Source of the DNA: Saccharospirillum impatiens DSM 12546
GTDB taxonomy: Bacteria; Pseudomonadota; Gammaproteobacteria; Pseudomonadales; Natronospirillaceae
Direction of reading: 5' to 3'
Assembly (NCBI RefSeq): GCF_000423605.1
Contig: NZ_AUIH01000012.1
Location: 60,844 to 124,843 of the forward strand
Length of the DNA: 64,000 nucleotides
Positions 17,626 to 25,392 of this stretch are shown one piece after another (positions within the stretch are counted from its first letter, which is position 1; each line of letters starts with the position of its first letter). Both the position numbers and the translations under genes were made by a program. A model generated the notes under the pieces. It saw only the letters and a list, made by a program, of their open reading frames with translations, searched no databases and was not told the DNA's origin.

Positions 17626-18810
17626 ATGAACAACACGATTCTACTCGGTACCCGCAAGGGTACGGTTATCCTCGACCGGACGGCGACGGGCTGGGCCGCG
17701 CGCCCCATACTGCACGCTGGTGTCCCCGTCTGCTACGCCACCCGTGATCCTCGGGATGGCACCCTCTGGGCTTCACTGGACCATGGCCACTGGGGCCCCA
17801 AATTATCCCGTTCGCGAGACGACGGCGCTACCTGGGAAGACCTGAGCACCCTGAAATACCCCGAAGGCGCGCGACACATCCTGCAATACCTGCCCACACC
17901 CGATTTCGACCCGGAAGCGCCCACCGGGCAACCCGACTATGCCGATGCGACGGTATACAAGATCTGGGTCATCGCCTTTGGCAGCGCAGACCAGCCCGGG
18001 CGACTCTACGCCGGGACCATTCCCGGCGGCCTCTTTGTCAGCGATGACGGCGGCGATAGCTGGACGCTGAACCGACCATTGTGGAACCACGAGAGTCGGG
18101 GTGGCGACCTCTTTGCCGGCGATGCCACCAGCGAAACCCACTGGGGCGGCACACCCGCCAGCGTCGACTATGGCGTGTTTGAGCCCGGCATTCATTCCAT
18201 CCTGGTTGACCCGAAGGACCCGAACCACATTCACGTGGCGGCCTCCTCTGCCGGTGTGCTCGAAACCAGAGACGGTGGCCAGACCTGGGCCGGGCGCAAC
18301 ACCGGCATGCTGATGGATTACCTGCCCGAACCGGCGGCCGACTGGGGGCATGACCCGCACTACATCACGCAATGCCCGGGCCAGCCCGAGCACCTGTGGC
18401 AACAGAACCACTGCGGCGTTTTCTACAGCGAGGATGGGGCGAACCATTGGCAGAAAGTCAGCGTGCCGGAAGCCGGCGTGCATTTTGGTTTCCCGATCGC
18501 GGTGGATGATCACGACGGCCGCACCGCCTGGGTCGTGCCAGCCCGGGCCGATGCCGAACGGATGGCCATCGATGGCGGCCTGTTCGTCGCCCGCACCACC
18601 GATGGCGGCCAAACCTGGGAACCCCTGCGCAAGGGCCTGCCACAGGAAAACGCGCACGACATCGTGCTCAGGCACGGCCTGGACAGTTCAGGCGACTGCC
18701 TCTGTTTTGGCAGCACCACCGGCAATGCCTATGTCTCGGAAGACCGTGGTGACACCTGGCACTGCCTGGGCAATAACTTCCCGCCCATCTACTCCGTTCG
18801 GTTCGGGTGA
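17626..18810 (+). CDS. Asp-box (BNR-like) beta-propeller protein
   Basis: 394 residues with six S/T-x-D-x-G-x-x-W Asp-box motifs at about residues 63-70, 139-146, 214-221, 268-275, 324-331 and 371-378. This predicts a six- or seven-bladed propeller related to sialidase/VPS10-type folds. There is no signal peptide, so it is probably cytoplasmic, which makes a secreted glycosidase unlikely. GAGGG lies seven bases before ATG 17626; the frame opens earlier at 17551. The next gene, four bases downstream, encodes a MoaD/ThiS-like protein, so the two probably act together. The precise function is unknown. Confidence 0.85.
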   Translation: MNNTILLGTRKGTVILDRTATGWAARPILHAGVPVCYATRDPRDGTLWASLDHGHWGPKLSRSRDDGATWEDLSTLKYPEGARHILQYLPTPDFDPEAPTGQPDYADATVYKIWVIAFGSADQPGRLYAGTIPGGLFVSDDGGDSWTLNRPLWNHESRGGDLFAGDATSETHWGGTPASVDYGVFEPGIHSILVDPKDPNHIHVAASSAGVLETRDGGQTWAGRNTGMLMDYLPEPAADWGHDPHYITQCPGQPEHLWQQNHCGVFYSEDGANHWQKVSVPEAGVHFGFPIAVDDHDGRTAWVVPARADAERMAIDGGLFVARTTDGGQTWEPLRKGLPQENAHDIVLRHGLDSSGDCLCFGSTTGNAYVSEDRGDTWHCLGNNFPPIYSVRFG

Positions 18811-18814
18811 CTCA

Positions 18815-19093
18815 ATGCCAACGGTAAAAATGACATCGCATCTCTATCGGTTTTTCCCGCAATTACAGAACCAGCCGGTTACGGTTCCCGCGGGCCCTGT
18901 CGGTAACGCGTTACACACCATCAACGAACAGGCCCCGGGCTTCACCGACTACATTCTCGATGACCGCGGCGCCTTGCGACGGCATGTGAAACTCTGTATT
19001 AACGACACCATCGTGATCGATCGCAAAGCACTGACCGACCAGTTGAAAGCAGAGGACACCCTGTTTATCTTTCAAGCGTTGAGTGGAGGGTGA
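18815..19093 (+). CDS. MoaD/ThiS-family ubiquitin-like sulfur-carrier-type protein
   Basis: 92 residues ending in Leu-Ser-Gly-Gly, the diglycine C-terminus that MoaD, ThiS and related carriers use for thiocarboxylation. A beta-grasp pattern fits: an N-terminal strand around SHLYRFFP, a helix, and ALTDQLKAEDTLFIFQAL before the tail. No moaE, thiG or E1-like gene is near, so classical molybdopterin or thiamin roles are not indicated. The four-base gap to the Asp-box gene shows co-transcription. The carrier may deliver sulfur to, or be attached to, a partner reaction involving the propeller (speculation). Confidence 0.8.
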   Translation: MPTVKMTSHLYRFFPQLQNQPVTVPAGPVGNALHTINEQAPGFTDYILDDRGALRRHVKLCINDTIVIDRKALTDQLKAEDTLFIFQALSGG

Positions 19094-19439
19094 GCCAGAC
19101 TGCTGGCTGACGCAGAGTGAACGGTGATGGGTCCGGAGTTTGTTCTACTTCCTGTCACCCAGGGGGACTGGCTTCCTACGTTGTTGGTGCCAGGAGTTGA
19201 CTCTGCACCAGGCTCGAACCGGGGTCGGGTTTCTCAGCAGGCAGGGATGCCTGCGGTAGGGCTTGGGGGCATGGATGCCCCTGCAAGACCGGGCGAAAGC
19301 CGGTACCGGTTCGGGCCGGGTTGAGGCTAGAGGTGGGTACAGCGGTTGATGATGCAGCCCCAAGGCCCTTCGACAGGCTCAGGGCTGTGGAGGGTTTTAG
19401 GCTCAGGGCGAACGCTGGTGGCCTTGGTTTGCGGGCCTG
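19094..19439. repeat. Intergenic repeat cluster with GGATG palindromes
   Basis: No gene. Two palindromes follow each other: 19237-19254 (seven-bp arms, loop GGGA) and 19266-19281 (six-bp arms, loop TGGA), the same layout as 6315-6351. Further right, about 19364-19386, is the TTCGACAGGCTCAGG type sequence that recurs in intergenic regions of many bacterial genomes, with a partial second copy near 19400-19412. These are REP-like elements and may end transcripts from both convergent neighbours. Confidence 0.6.
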
Positions 19440-19997
19440 TTAGAGCCCTTTCACCGCATAAATGCCGGGGGCGTTACGCCAGTAGCCTTTGTAATCCATC
19501 CCGTAACCGAACACATAGCGATCTGCGCATTGCAGGCCGATGTAATCGGGGATGATGTCGGGGCGGGCTTTGCGGTTATGTTGCTTGTCGACCAGGACCG
19601 CGATGTGGATCTCGGCGGCGCCTTCTTTGTGTGCGTGGTCGACAATGGCACCCAGAGTAGAGCCTTCGTCGTAGATGTCATCGACAATGAGGATAGCCCG
19701 GTCTTTTAGCGACTGCTGTGGATAAGTGCGCCATTCAAGATCGGCCCCGCGGGTTGCATCGCGGTAACGGGTCGCGTGCAGGTAACTGATCTCCAGTGGG
19801 AAACCGAGCTTGGTAACCAGCTTGCCGGTCAGCACCAGGCCGCCATTCATCACACTGAAGACAATGGGGTTCTTCTGGGCCAGGTCCTGGGAAATGCCGA
19901 CCGCCATGTTATCGATGGCTTGCTCGACCTGCGCCTCTGTAAACAGGCAATCAGCTTCATTCCAAACTTGCTGGATATCAGACGGGATGGCGGTCAT
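19440..19997 (-). CDS. hpt: Hypoxanthine-guanine phosphoribosyltransferase
   Basis: 185 residues. The PRPP-binding motif of type I phosphoribosyltransferases reads ILIVDDIYDEGSTL, and the flexible-loop and purine-site segment with YLHATRYR is in place. The enzyme salvages hypoxanthine and guanine to IMP and GMP in the cytoplasm. AGAGG precedes ATG 19997. The gene stands alone, with a promoter region shared with the divergent folA. It is closest to the Pseudomonas-type enzyme that retains this longer form. Confidence 0.9.
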   Translation of the reverse strand: MTAIPSDIQQVWNEADCLFTEAQVEQAIDNMAVGISQDLAQKNPIVFSVMNGGLVLTGKLVTKLGFPLEISYLHATRYRDATRGADLEWRTYPQQSLKDRAILIVDDIYDEGSTLGAIVDHAHKEGAAEIHIAVLVDKQHNRKARPDIIPDYIGLQCADRYVFGYGMDYKGYWRNAPGIYAVKGL

Positions 19998-20134
19998 TGC
20001 TGCCTCTGTGGTCAGGTTTTAAACGGGGGCGAACTTTAGCGGCTACTTGAGTGCGGCGCAAGTGGAGCGACAGACTGTTCACTGTTCGGTAGTATAGTCG
20101 CTGATTTTTAAGACGAATAGTGACGGAGAACGCA

Positions 20135-20644
20135 ATGCGCATCGCGCTGATCTGGGCCATGGCCCGCAACGGCGTTATCGGCCGGGATAACAAACTGCCC
20201 TGGTATCTGCCCGAAGACCTCAAATACTTCAAACGCGTCACCACCGGCAAGCCCGTTATCATGGGCCGCAAAACCTACGACAGCATTGGTCGGCCGCTGC
20301 CCAACCGCACCAACATCGTGGTCACCCGGGATGCAAACCTCTCACTGGAAGGCGTGAAAGTCGTCACCAGCCTGGATGCCGCCCTGGAGCTGGCCCGGGC
20401 CGAATCGGTGATCAGCGACGTCGAGGAAGTGATCGTGATGGGCGGGGCTGAGATTTATGCCCAGGCGCTGCCGTATGCCGACCGGCTGTATGTCACCCGG
20501 GTGCATGCCGAGGTTGACGGCGATGCGGTTTTCCCGCCCATCGACCTGGACGCCTACCAGGAGCTGGCGCGGGAAGACTTCAAAGCCGAAGGCCCCAACC
20601 CGTACGACTACTCCTTTGTCGTCTACGAGCGGCCGGACGCCTGA
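20135..20644 (+). CDS. folA: Dihydrofolate reductase
   Basis: 169 residues. Typical DHFR features are IWAMARNGVIGRDNKLPW with the Met20-type loop, Asp in LPEDLKYFK for protonation of the substrate, VIMGRKTYDSIGRPLP for NADPH, and VMGGAEIY. The enzyme makes tetrahydrofolate for thymidylate and one-carbon metabolism. ATG 20135 is preceded by GGAG six bases away; an in-frame GTG at 20120 is less likely. A TATAGT at 20093-20098 is a possible -10 element. Only three bases separate its stop from the convergent efflux gene. Confidence 0.97.
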   Translation: MRIALIWAMARNGVIGRDNKLPWYLPEDLKYFKRVTTGKPVIMGRKTYDSIGRPLPNRTNIVVTRDANLSLEGVKVVTSLDAALELARAESVISDVEEVIVMGGAEIYAQALPYADRLYVTRVHAEVDGDAVFPPIDLDAYQELAREDFKAEGPNPYDYSFVVYERPDA

Positions 20645-20647
20645 CCC

Positions 20648-21874
20648 CTACTCCTCAATAAAGCCGTTCAGGCCCATCCAGGTGCAGAACAGGGACGCAC
20701 TGCCGAACAGGGTGAAGCCTGCCACGAGCGGAATCAGGGTATCGTTAAAAAACAAACCGACCAGGTAAGACAGTGGCACTGAGATAAAGCTGGTCAGCGA
20801 GCCGATCAAGGCCGCCCCGAGCCCCGCCACCTTGCCCAGTGGCTGCATCGCCATGGCATTCAAATTGCCAAACAGCAGGCCGACCGAGAAAAAACCACTG
20901 GCGCCGAAAACCATGAATTGCCAGATCGGTGGCAGCCCGCCCTGCAGCAGTGCCAGCACCCAGAGTATGGCAAAACAGCCGATAAATCCGAACAGGGCCA
21001 AATAGCTGATCCGCCGGGTGCCAAAGCGCATGACCAATCGGCTGTTCACGTAAGACGCCACGCCAATAGAGCCCGCCAGAGCGGCGAAGTACAGCGGGAA
21101 ACGGTCGCCCACATCGTACAGCTCCTGATAAATCGCTTGCGCTGAACTCAGGTAGGTGAGAAAACCGCCGAAGATAAAGCCCGCCGCCGCAGTGAACCAC
21201 ATGGTGCTGCGCGTGGTCAGCACAATCCAGCCATTGCGGAACAGCACCGCCCATAAAAAAGGCTTACGCTTGTCTTTGGGCAGGGTCTCCGGGTGACGCC
21301 ACCCAAACCAAACGGTAATGATCAGTGCCAGGCCAATGAATACCGCGAAGATCATCCGCCAGTTGGAGAGTTTCACCACCAGCTGACCGATCGCCGGCGC
21401 AATCATCGGCACAATGATGAACACCATCATGATGAACGACATCACCTGCGCCATGGCCCGACCAATGTAACGGTCACGGATGATCGCGACCGACACGATG
21501 CGGGGCCCGGACACCCCAAACCCCTGCACCAGGCGCCCGAACAGCATCCACTCCAGCGACTGCGCCTGCATGGAAATCACCGAGCCGACGGTGAAGCAGA
21601 TTAGCCCACTGAAAATCGAAGGTCGCCGGCCGATGACGTCTGACAAAGGCCCGTAGAACAACTGACCAAAGGCCATACCCAGCACCAAAAAGGTAATGAT
21701 CATGTGCGTGCGGGCCACGTCGGTAATGCCCAGGTCTGCGGCAATGGCGGGCATAGCCGGCAACATGGCATCCATGCTGAGCGCGACCAGAGAGGTCATC
21801 AACGCCATTAGGGTCACAAATTCGGGCAGGCGCATCTCGGAACGGGCGGTGTTCGCCGAAGGAGCGGAGGTCAT
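20648..21874 (-). CDS. Bcr/CflA-type multidrug efflux MFS transporter
   Basis: 408 residues with twelve predicted membrane segments. The MFS motif A region GPLSDVIGRRP lies between segments 2 and 3, and the N-terminal SMDAMLPAMPAIAADL is typical of the DHA1 Bcr/CflA subfamily. These are proton-driven drug exporters of the inner membrane; the substrate is not predictable. The start ATG at 21874 lacks a strong ribosome-binding site. No regulator is adjacent. It is convergent with folA, three bases apart. Confidence 0.9.
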   Translation of the reverse strand: MTSAPSANTARSEMRLPEFVTLMALMTSLVALSMDAMLPAMPAIAADLGITDVARTHMIITFLVLGMAFGQLFYGPLSDVIGRRPSIFSGLICFTVGSVISMQAQSLEWMLFGRLVQGFGVSGPRIVSVAIIRDRYIGRAMAQVMSFIMMVFIIVPMIAPAIGQLVVKLSNWRMIFAVFIGLALIITVWFGWRHPETLPKDKRKPFLWAVLFRNGWIVLTTRSTMWFTAAAGFIFGGFLTYLSSAQAIYQELYDVGDRFPLYFAALAGSIGVASYVNSRLVMRFGTRRISYLALFGFIGCFAILWVLALLQGGLPPIWQFMVFGASGFFSVGLLFGNLNAMAMQPLGKVAGLGAALIGSLTSFISVPLSYLVGLFFNDTLIPLVAGFTLFGSASLFCTWMGLNGFIEE

Positions 21875-21988
21875 GACAGGTCAATCCAGAACAGGTCTGC
21901 GGCAGGAGTGCCAGCGACACAAACGCGCAGTTTACCACGCTTTAATACGCCCAATGGGCTGCAAGCCAACTCCGTGACTAATGGCGGT

Positions 21989-23137
21989 TCAGCCGCTTGC
22001 ATCCAAACCCAGAACTCGCTGCAAGCGCAGCACTTTTTCGGGCCTGGCGTCGGGCAATGCCAGTTCCCCGGCCAGGTGCATCAGCAGCAAATCCCGACGG
22101 ACGGTATCCGGTGGTAAATAATAGGCAGCGCCGATGAATTCACGCATCTGCAATGGCAGTTGCCAGCTTAGCTTCACCGCATTGCCATACTGTGAAGCGA
22201 ATAGGGGTACACATCGATCAAGCATCGTTTCATCTGGCGGACTGGTCGGGTTGGGGTGCTGCTCCATCACATCCAGCACTGCAAACTCTCCCAACCGGTA
22301 CAACAGGCCCGCCGTGTAATAGGGTGCAGGGTCCAGTCTGAGTCGCGCGGCGAGCTTGGCGGCGGCCTCGGCAACGCGCTGGCTTTCTTCAGCGTAACGT
22401 TTCATGGCGTTTCGAACAGCGGGCGTTCGGCTTCCCGAGTTCTGGTTCAGCAACAACGCACTCACCTGTGCAATCGCCATCGACACGCCCATGGTCGCTA
22501 TCGACTCCAGTAAGGTGGACACTGTGCGACCATGACGTCGCATTTCACTGCCGTTGGCGACGCTGAGCAAACGGGAGGTTATGATGACATCGTCCTGCCA
22601 CAATCTGGCCAGTGACTTGGCTGTTGGTAACTCTTCCTGCCATTGCAAAGTCAGTACTTTTTGCGCCTCTGGCAGTAAGGTCAAATGATCCAGGTTGTTC
22701 GCCTGTTCGTTCAACCAGCCAATCCAGTCCGTTGGCTCCCGGGCAACACCGAGTGACTCTGCCTGCGGAGTCACTGACGGGAAGAACGGCGTCAGCCTTG
22801 CCATCACATCATCGGGCGTGAAGGGTTTTACAATATAACCATTTAAGCCAGCACGGTGGCTTGCGATCACCGAGTGTCGATCACCCCGACCGGTTACCAT
22901 GACAATGGGAACCTTGCCGTTCTGTTTGCGGATGCGACGAGCCAGATCAAGCCCGGAGTCGATGCCTTGCAGGTTCCAGTCGCAGAGCACCAGATCCATT
23001 GGTGTACTGCACCACAGTGACCAGGCCGAACCCGAATCGTCGGCTTCAAACATCGACAAGCCGTTGCGGATACTGCCGACAATGGTCAGCAGCAACTCAC
23101 GCATCAACGGGTCGTCTTCTACAATTAAAATGTTCAT
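21989..23137 (-). CDS. Response regulator with HDOD output domain
   Basis: 382 residues. The receiver occupies about 1-120: acidic pair in VEDDP, phospho-acceptor Asp in LVLCDWN, Thr in MVTGRGD and Lys in IVKPF. An HDOD domain follows (about 150-370) with the TAKSLARLWQDD and VANGSEMRR segments. HDOD proteins are metal-free relatives of HD phosphodiesterases that mediate protein interactions in signalling. ATG 23137 begins the receiver fold; GTG 23164 lacks support. It is divergent from the diguanylate cyclase at 23273, and both likely serve one pathway. Confidence 0.88.
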   Translation of the reverse strand: MNILIVEDDPLMRELLLTIVGSIRNGLSMFEADDSGSAWSLWCSTPMDLVLCDWNLQGIDSGLDLARRIRKQNGKVPIVMVTGRGDRHSVIASHRAGLNGYIVKPFTPDDVMARLTPFFPSVTPQAESLGVAREPTDWIGWLNEQANNLDHLTLLPEAQKVLTLQWQEELPTAKSLARLWQDDVIITSRLLSVANGSEMRRHGRTVSTLLESIATMGVSMAIAQVSALLLNQNSGSRTPAVRNAMKRYAEESQRVAEAAAKLAARLRLDPAPYYTAGLLYRLGEFAVLDVMEQHPNPTSPPDETMLDRCVPLFASQYGNAVKLSWQLPLQMREFIGAAYYLPPDTVRRDLLLMHLAGELALPDARPEKVLRLQRVLGLDASG

Positions 23138-23272
23138 AAATGCCGCGCACTGCCTATTACCCACCGGGTAAGCTAGACTAACGTGGATAAAGGTTCAAAG
23201 CCATGCGACACCCGCCGTAGGGATGTTCGATGAGCCCAGTCCCGTCAAGACTTGTACGTAAACGAGGTAACC

Positions 23273-24964
23273 ATGGCGTCCAAAGAGGTAACCGCAAAAC
23301 TCGATGCTCTGCGACTTCAGTTTCAACAACGCTTGCCGGCTGAATACGACAGCCTGACTGAACTCTGGGACCGCTGGGTGAGGCTCGGACAGGAGTCGGA
23401 GCGACACTCATTACTGCGCCAGATTCATACCCTCAAGGGCAACAGCGGTACCTTTGGTTTCCATGATTTGAGTCAACGCGCGGCTCGGCTGGAGGCGACG
23501 CTGGATGCCCGCCAGCACAACCAGCTATCGGCGACGGACTGTTTTGCCGAATTGCAGGCCGAATTGCAGGCCACGTTGACGCCCGACACTGCTCGCGACC
23601 GCGGCACGACTGCGGCGAAAGCGTCTGTGGCAGCGCCCATGCCAGCCACACCCTACCCCGCAATGTCAGTACCGGTAAAACGGCCGCAATTGGCTTACGT
23701 TACCGAATCCGAGGCAACCACTGACCAGGCATTGCTGAACAACCTGATGGTTCAGGGCTATGAAGTGATTCAGGCATCGCTTTCAAGTCAGGCGGCGCAA
23801 CTGCCCGAATGGGTGCTGCTGGATCTGGCCGAAAGCCAGGGGTCGGTGCGTCGCTTTCTGGCGCCGATTCACCGTTGGCTCAGGCAGGGATTTGAGGTCA
23901 TAGTGCTGATCGATGAGCTGGACTTTCAAGCGCAACTGGCCCTGGTACGTGCCGGTGTGACGCACTGTCTGATGCGGCCAGTATCAGTGGACCAACTGTT
24001 GCGGCTGATCAAACCCGGAATGGGCCACGCGCCGGAATTCCAGGGGCGTGTTTTGCTCATGGACGATCAGGAACAGGTCATGCGCTATTACCAGACACTG
24101 CTGGAAGCCTCGGGGCTAAAGGTACAAACCGAAAGTGAGCCGGCGCGCATTTTCCGGCAGATCGAACAGTTTAACCCGGATATACTGTTGCTCGACATCA
24201 ACATGCCCAAGGCAACCGGCCCTGAGGTTGCCCGGGTTTTACGTTTGCACGAACGCTTTGAAACGCTGCCCATTCTGTTCCTGACCGGTGATCACGATCA
24301 GGCAACGCAGCGCAGTGATTTGCTCAACATCGGCTCGGATGATCTGCTGTACAAGGGCATGGATGAAACCGAGCTGGTGCAACTGATAACAGCCCGGGCC
24401 GAACGAGCGAGGCAGTTGAGCGACCTGGTCAACCGGGATGCATTGTCCGGTCTGAACAACCACGGTGCCGTGCAACTGGCCTCCGAGCAGGCTTTTGCCA
24501 GAGCCCAGCGCAAGCACATGCCCAGCAGTCTGGTGATGCTGGATCTGGACAATTTCAAGGCGGTGAACGATACCTACGGACACGACTCCGGTGATCAGGT
24601 CATTCGCACGTTGTCGCAACTGTTGCTCGCCCGATTTCGCGGCACCGACACGGTCGGGCGGTATGGCGGTGAGGAATTCGTGATTCTACTGCCCGGTACA
24701 GCGCCTGACACAGCCAAACAACTCACTGAAGAACTGCTCGCTGACATGTCGGCAATGACGTTCGCGACATCAGCAGGCAGCTTTAGAGTCACCTTCAGTG
24801 CGGGCATCAGCGACGCTCAGGGGCACAGTAGTCATCTGGCGCAATTCAAGGCCGCCGATGAAGCGCTATACCAGGCCAAACATACGGGCAGGAACCAGGT
24901 AGTGATCAGCCCCCCGCCGCCTGAGACTGATCCCACAGCTGACGCACCTGATCAGCCAGCGTAA
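23273..24964 (+). CDS. HPt-REC-REC-GGDEF diguanylate cyclase
   Basis: 563 residues. An HPt domain (about 5-105) has the phosphorylatable His52 in IHTLKGN. A first receiver-like domain (about 138-248) lacks the acidic pair and is probably structural. A second receiver (about 258-375) has Asp264/265 and the acceptor Asp308. The GGDEF domain (about 385-545) has an intact GGEEF at 465-469 and a product-inhibition RxxD site (Arg456-Asp459) five residues before it. It should make c-di-GMP under phosphorelay control with feedback inhibition. GAGGT precedes ATG 23273. Its 3' end overlaps the convergent response-regulator gene by 59 bases. Confidence 0.92.
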   Translation: MASKEVTAKLDALRLQFQQRLPAEYDSLTELWDRWVRLGQESERHSLLRQIHTLKGNSGTFGFHDLSQRAARLEATLDARQHNQLSATDCFAELQAELQATLTPDTARDRGTTAAKASVAAPMPATPYPAMSVPVKRPQLAYVTESEATTDQALLNNLMVQGYEVIQASLSSQAAQLPEWVLLDLAESQGSVRRFLAPIHRWLRQGFEVIVLIDELDFQAQLALVRAGVTHCLMRPVSVDQLLRLIKPGMGHAPEFQGRVLLMDDQEQVMRYYQTLLEASGLKVQTESEPARIFRQIEQFNPDILLLDINMPKATGPEVARVLRLHERFETLPILFLTGDHDQATQRSDLLNIGSDDLLYKGMDETELVQLITARAERARQLSDLVNRDALSGLNNHGAVQLASEQAFARAQRKHMPSSLVMLDLDNFKAVNDTYGHDSGDQVIRTLSQLLLARFRGTDTVGRYGGEEFVILLPGTAPDTAKQLTEELLADMSAMTFATSAGSFRVTFSAGISDAQGHSSHLAQFKAADEALYQAKHTGRNQVVISPPPPETDPTADAPDQPA

Positions 24965-25298
24965 GCGGATCAAAGGGTTTGGGAATAACACCGATCGCAC
25001 CAAGCGCCTGATACCCGCTGATTTCATCGGGTTGGCACCTGGCGGTCATAAACACGGCAGGCACTTCGCTCATACCGGGTAGCGTGCGCAACCGACGCAG
25101 GGTTTCGGGTCCATCCAGATCCGGCATCATGACATCGAGCAAAATCAGATCCGGAATACACTCCTCCACCACCGCCAGGCATTCCCTGCCCGAGGTGCAC
25201 TGGGTAATATTCAGGCCGCCCACGGTCGCCAGCGCCAGTTCAGCAATGGCGCGGATGTCCGGGTCATCTTCCACGTGCATAATATGGTTCAGAGGCAT
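24906..25298 (-). CDS. Single-domain response regulator (CheY-like)
   Basis: 130 residues, receiver only: acidic pair in VEDDP, acceptor Asp in LILLDVMMPD, Thr in FMTARC and Lys in IPKPFDP. With no output domain it probably passes phosphate or binds partners. It lies 94 bases downstream of the large histidine kinase on the same strand, so that kinase is the likely donor; the HPt of the opposing cyclase is a possible acceptor. The ribosome-binding site at ATG 25298 is weak. The last 59 bases overlap the cyclase gene on the other strand. Confidence 0.92.
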   Translation of the reverse strand: MPLNHIMHVEDDPDIRAIAELALATVGGLNITQCTSGRECLAVVEECIPDLILLDVMMPDLDGPETLRRLRTLPGMSEVPAVFMTARCQPDEISGYQALGAIGVIPKPFDPLTLADQVRQLWDQSQAAGG

Positions 25299-25349
25299 TG
25301 CCTGGCGTCTCTTCGTTCAACAGGTTGGTGTGGCACTCTAACCACTCTT

Positions 25350-25374
25350 AGCTCTCAGCTCTCAGCTCTCAGCT
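25350..25374. repeat. AGCTCTC heptamer tandem repeat (3.6 copies)
   Basis: Exact head-to-tail heptamers at 25350, 25357 and 25364, then four bases of a fourth. They lie between the histidine kinase and its response regulator. A related, shorter run occurs at 33504-33517 between chrA and soxR. Confidence 0.8.
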
Positions 25375-25392
25375 AAATCAGGATACCGCGTT

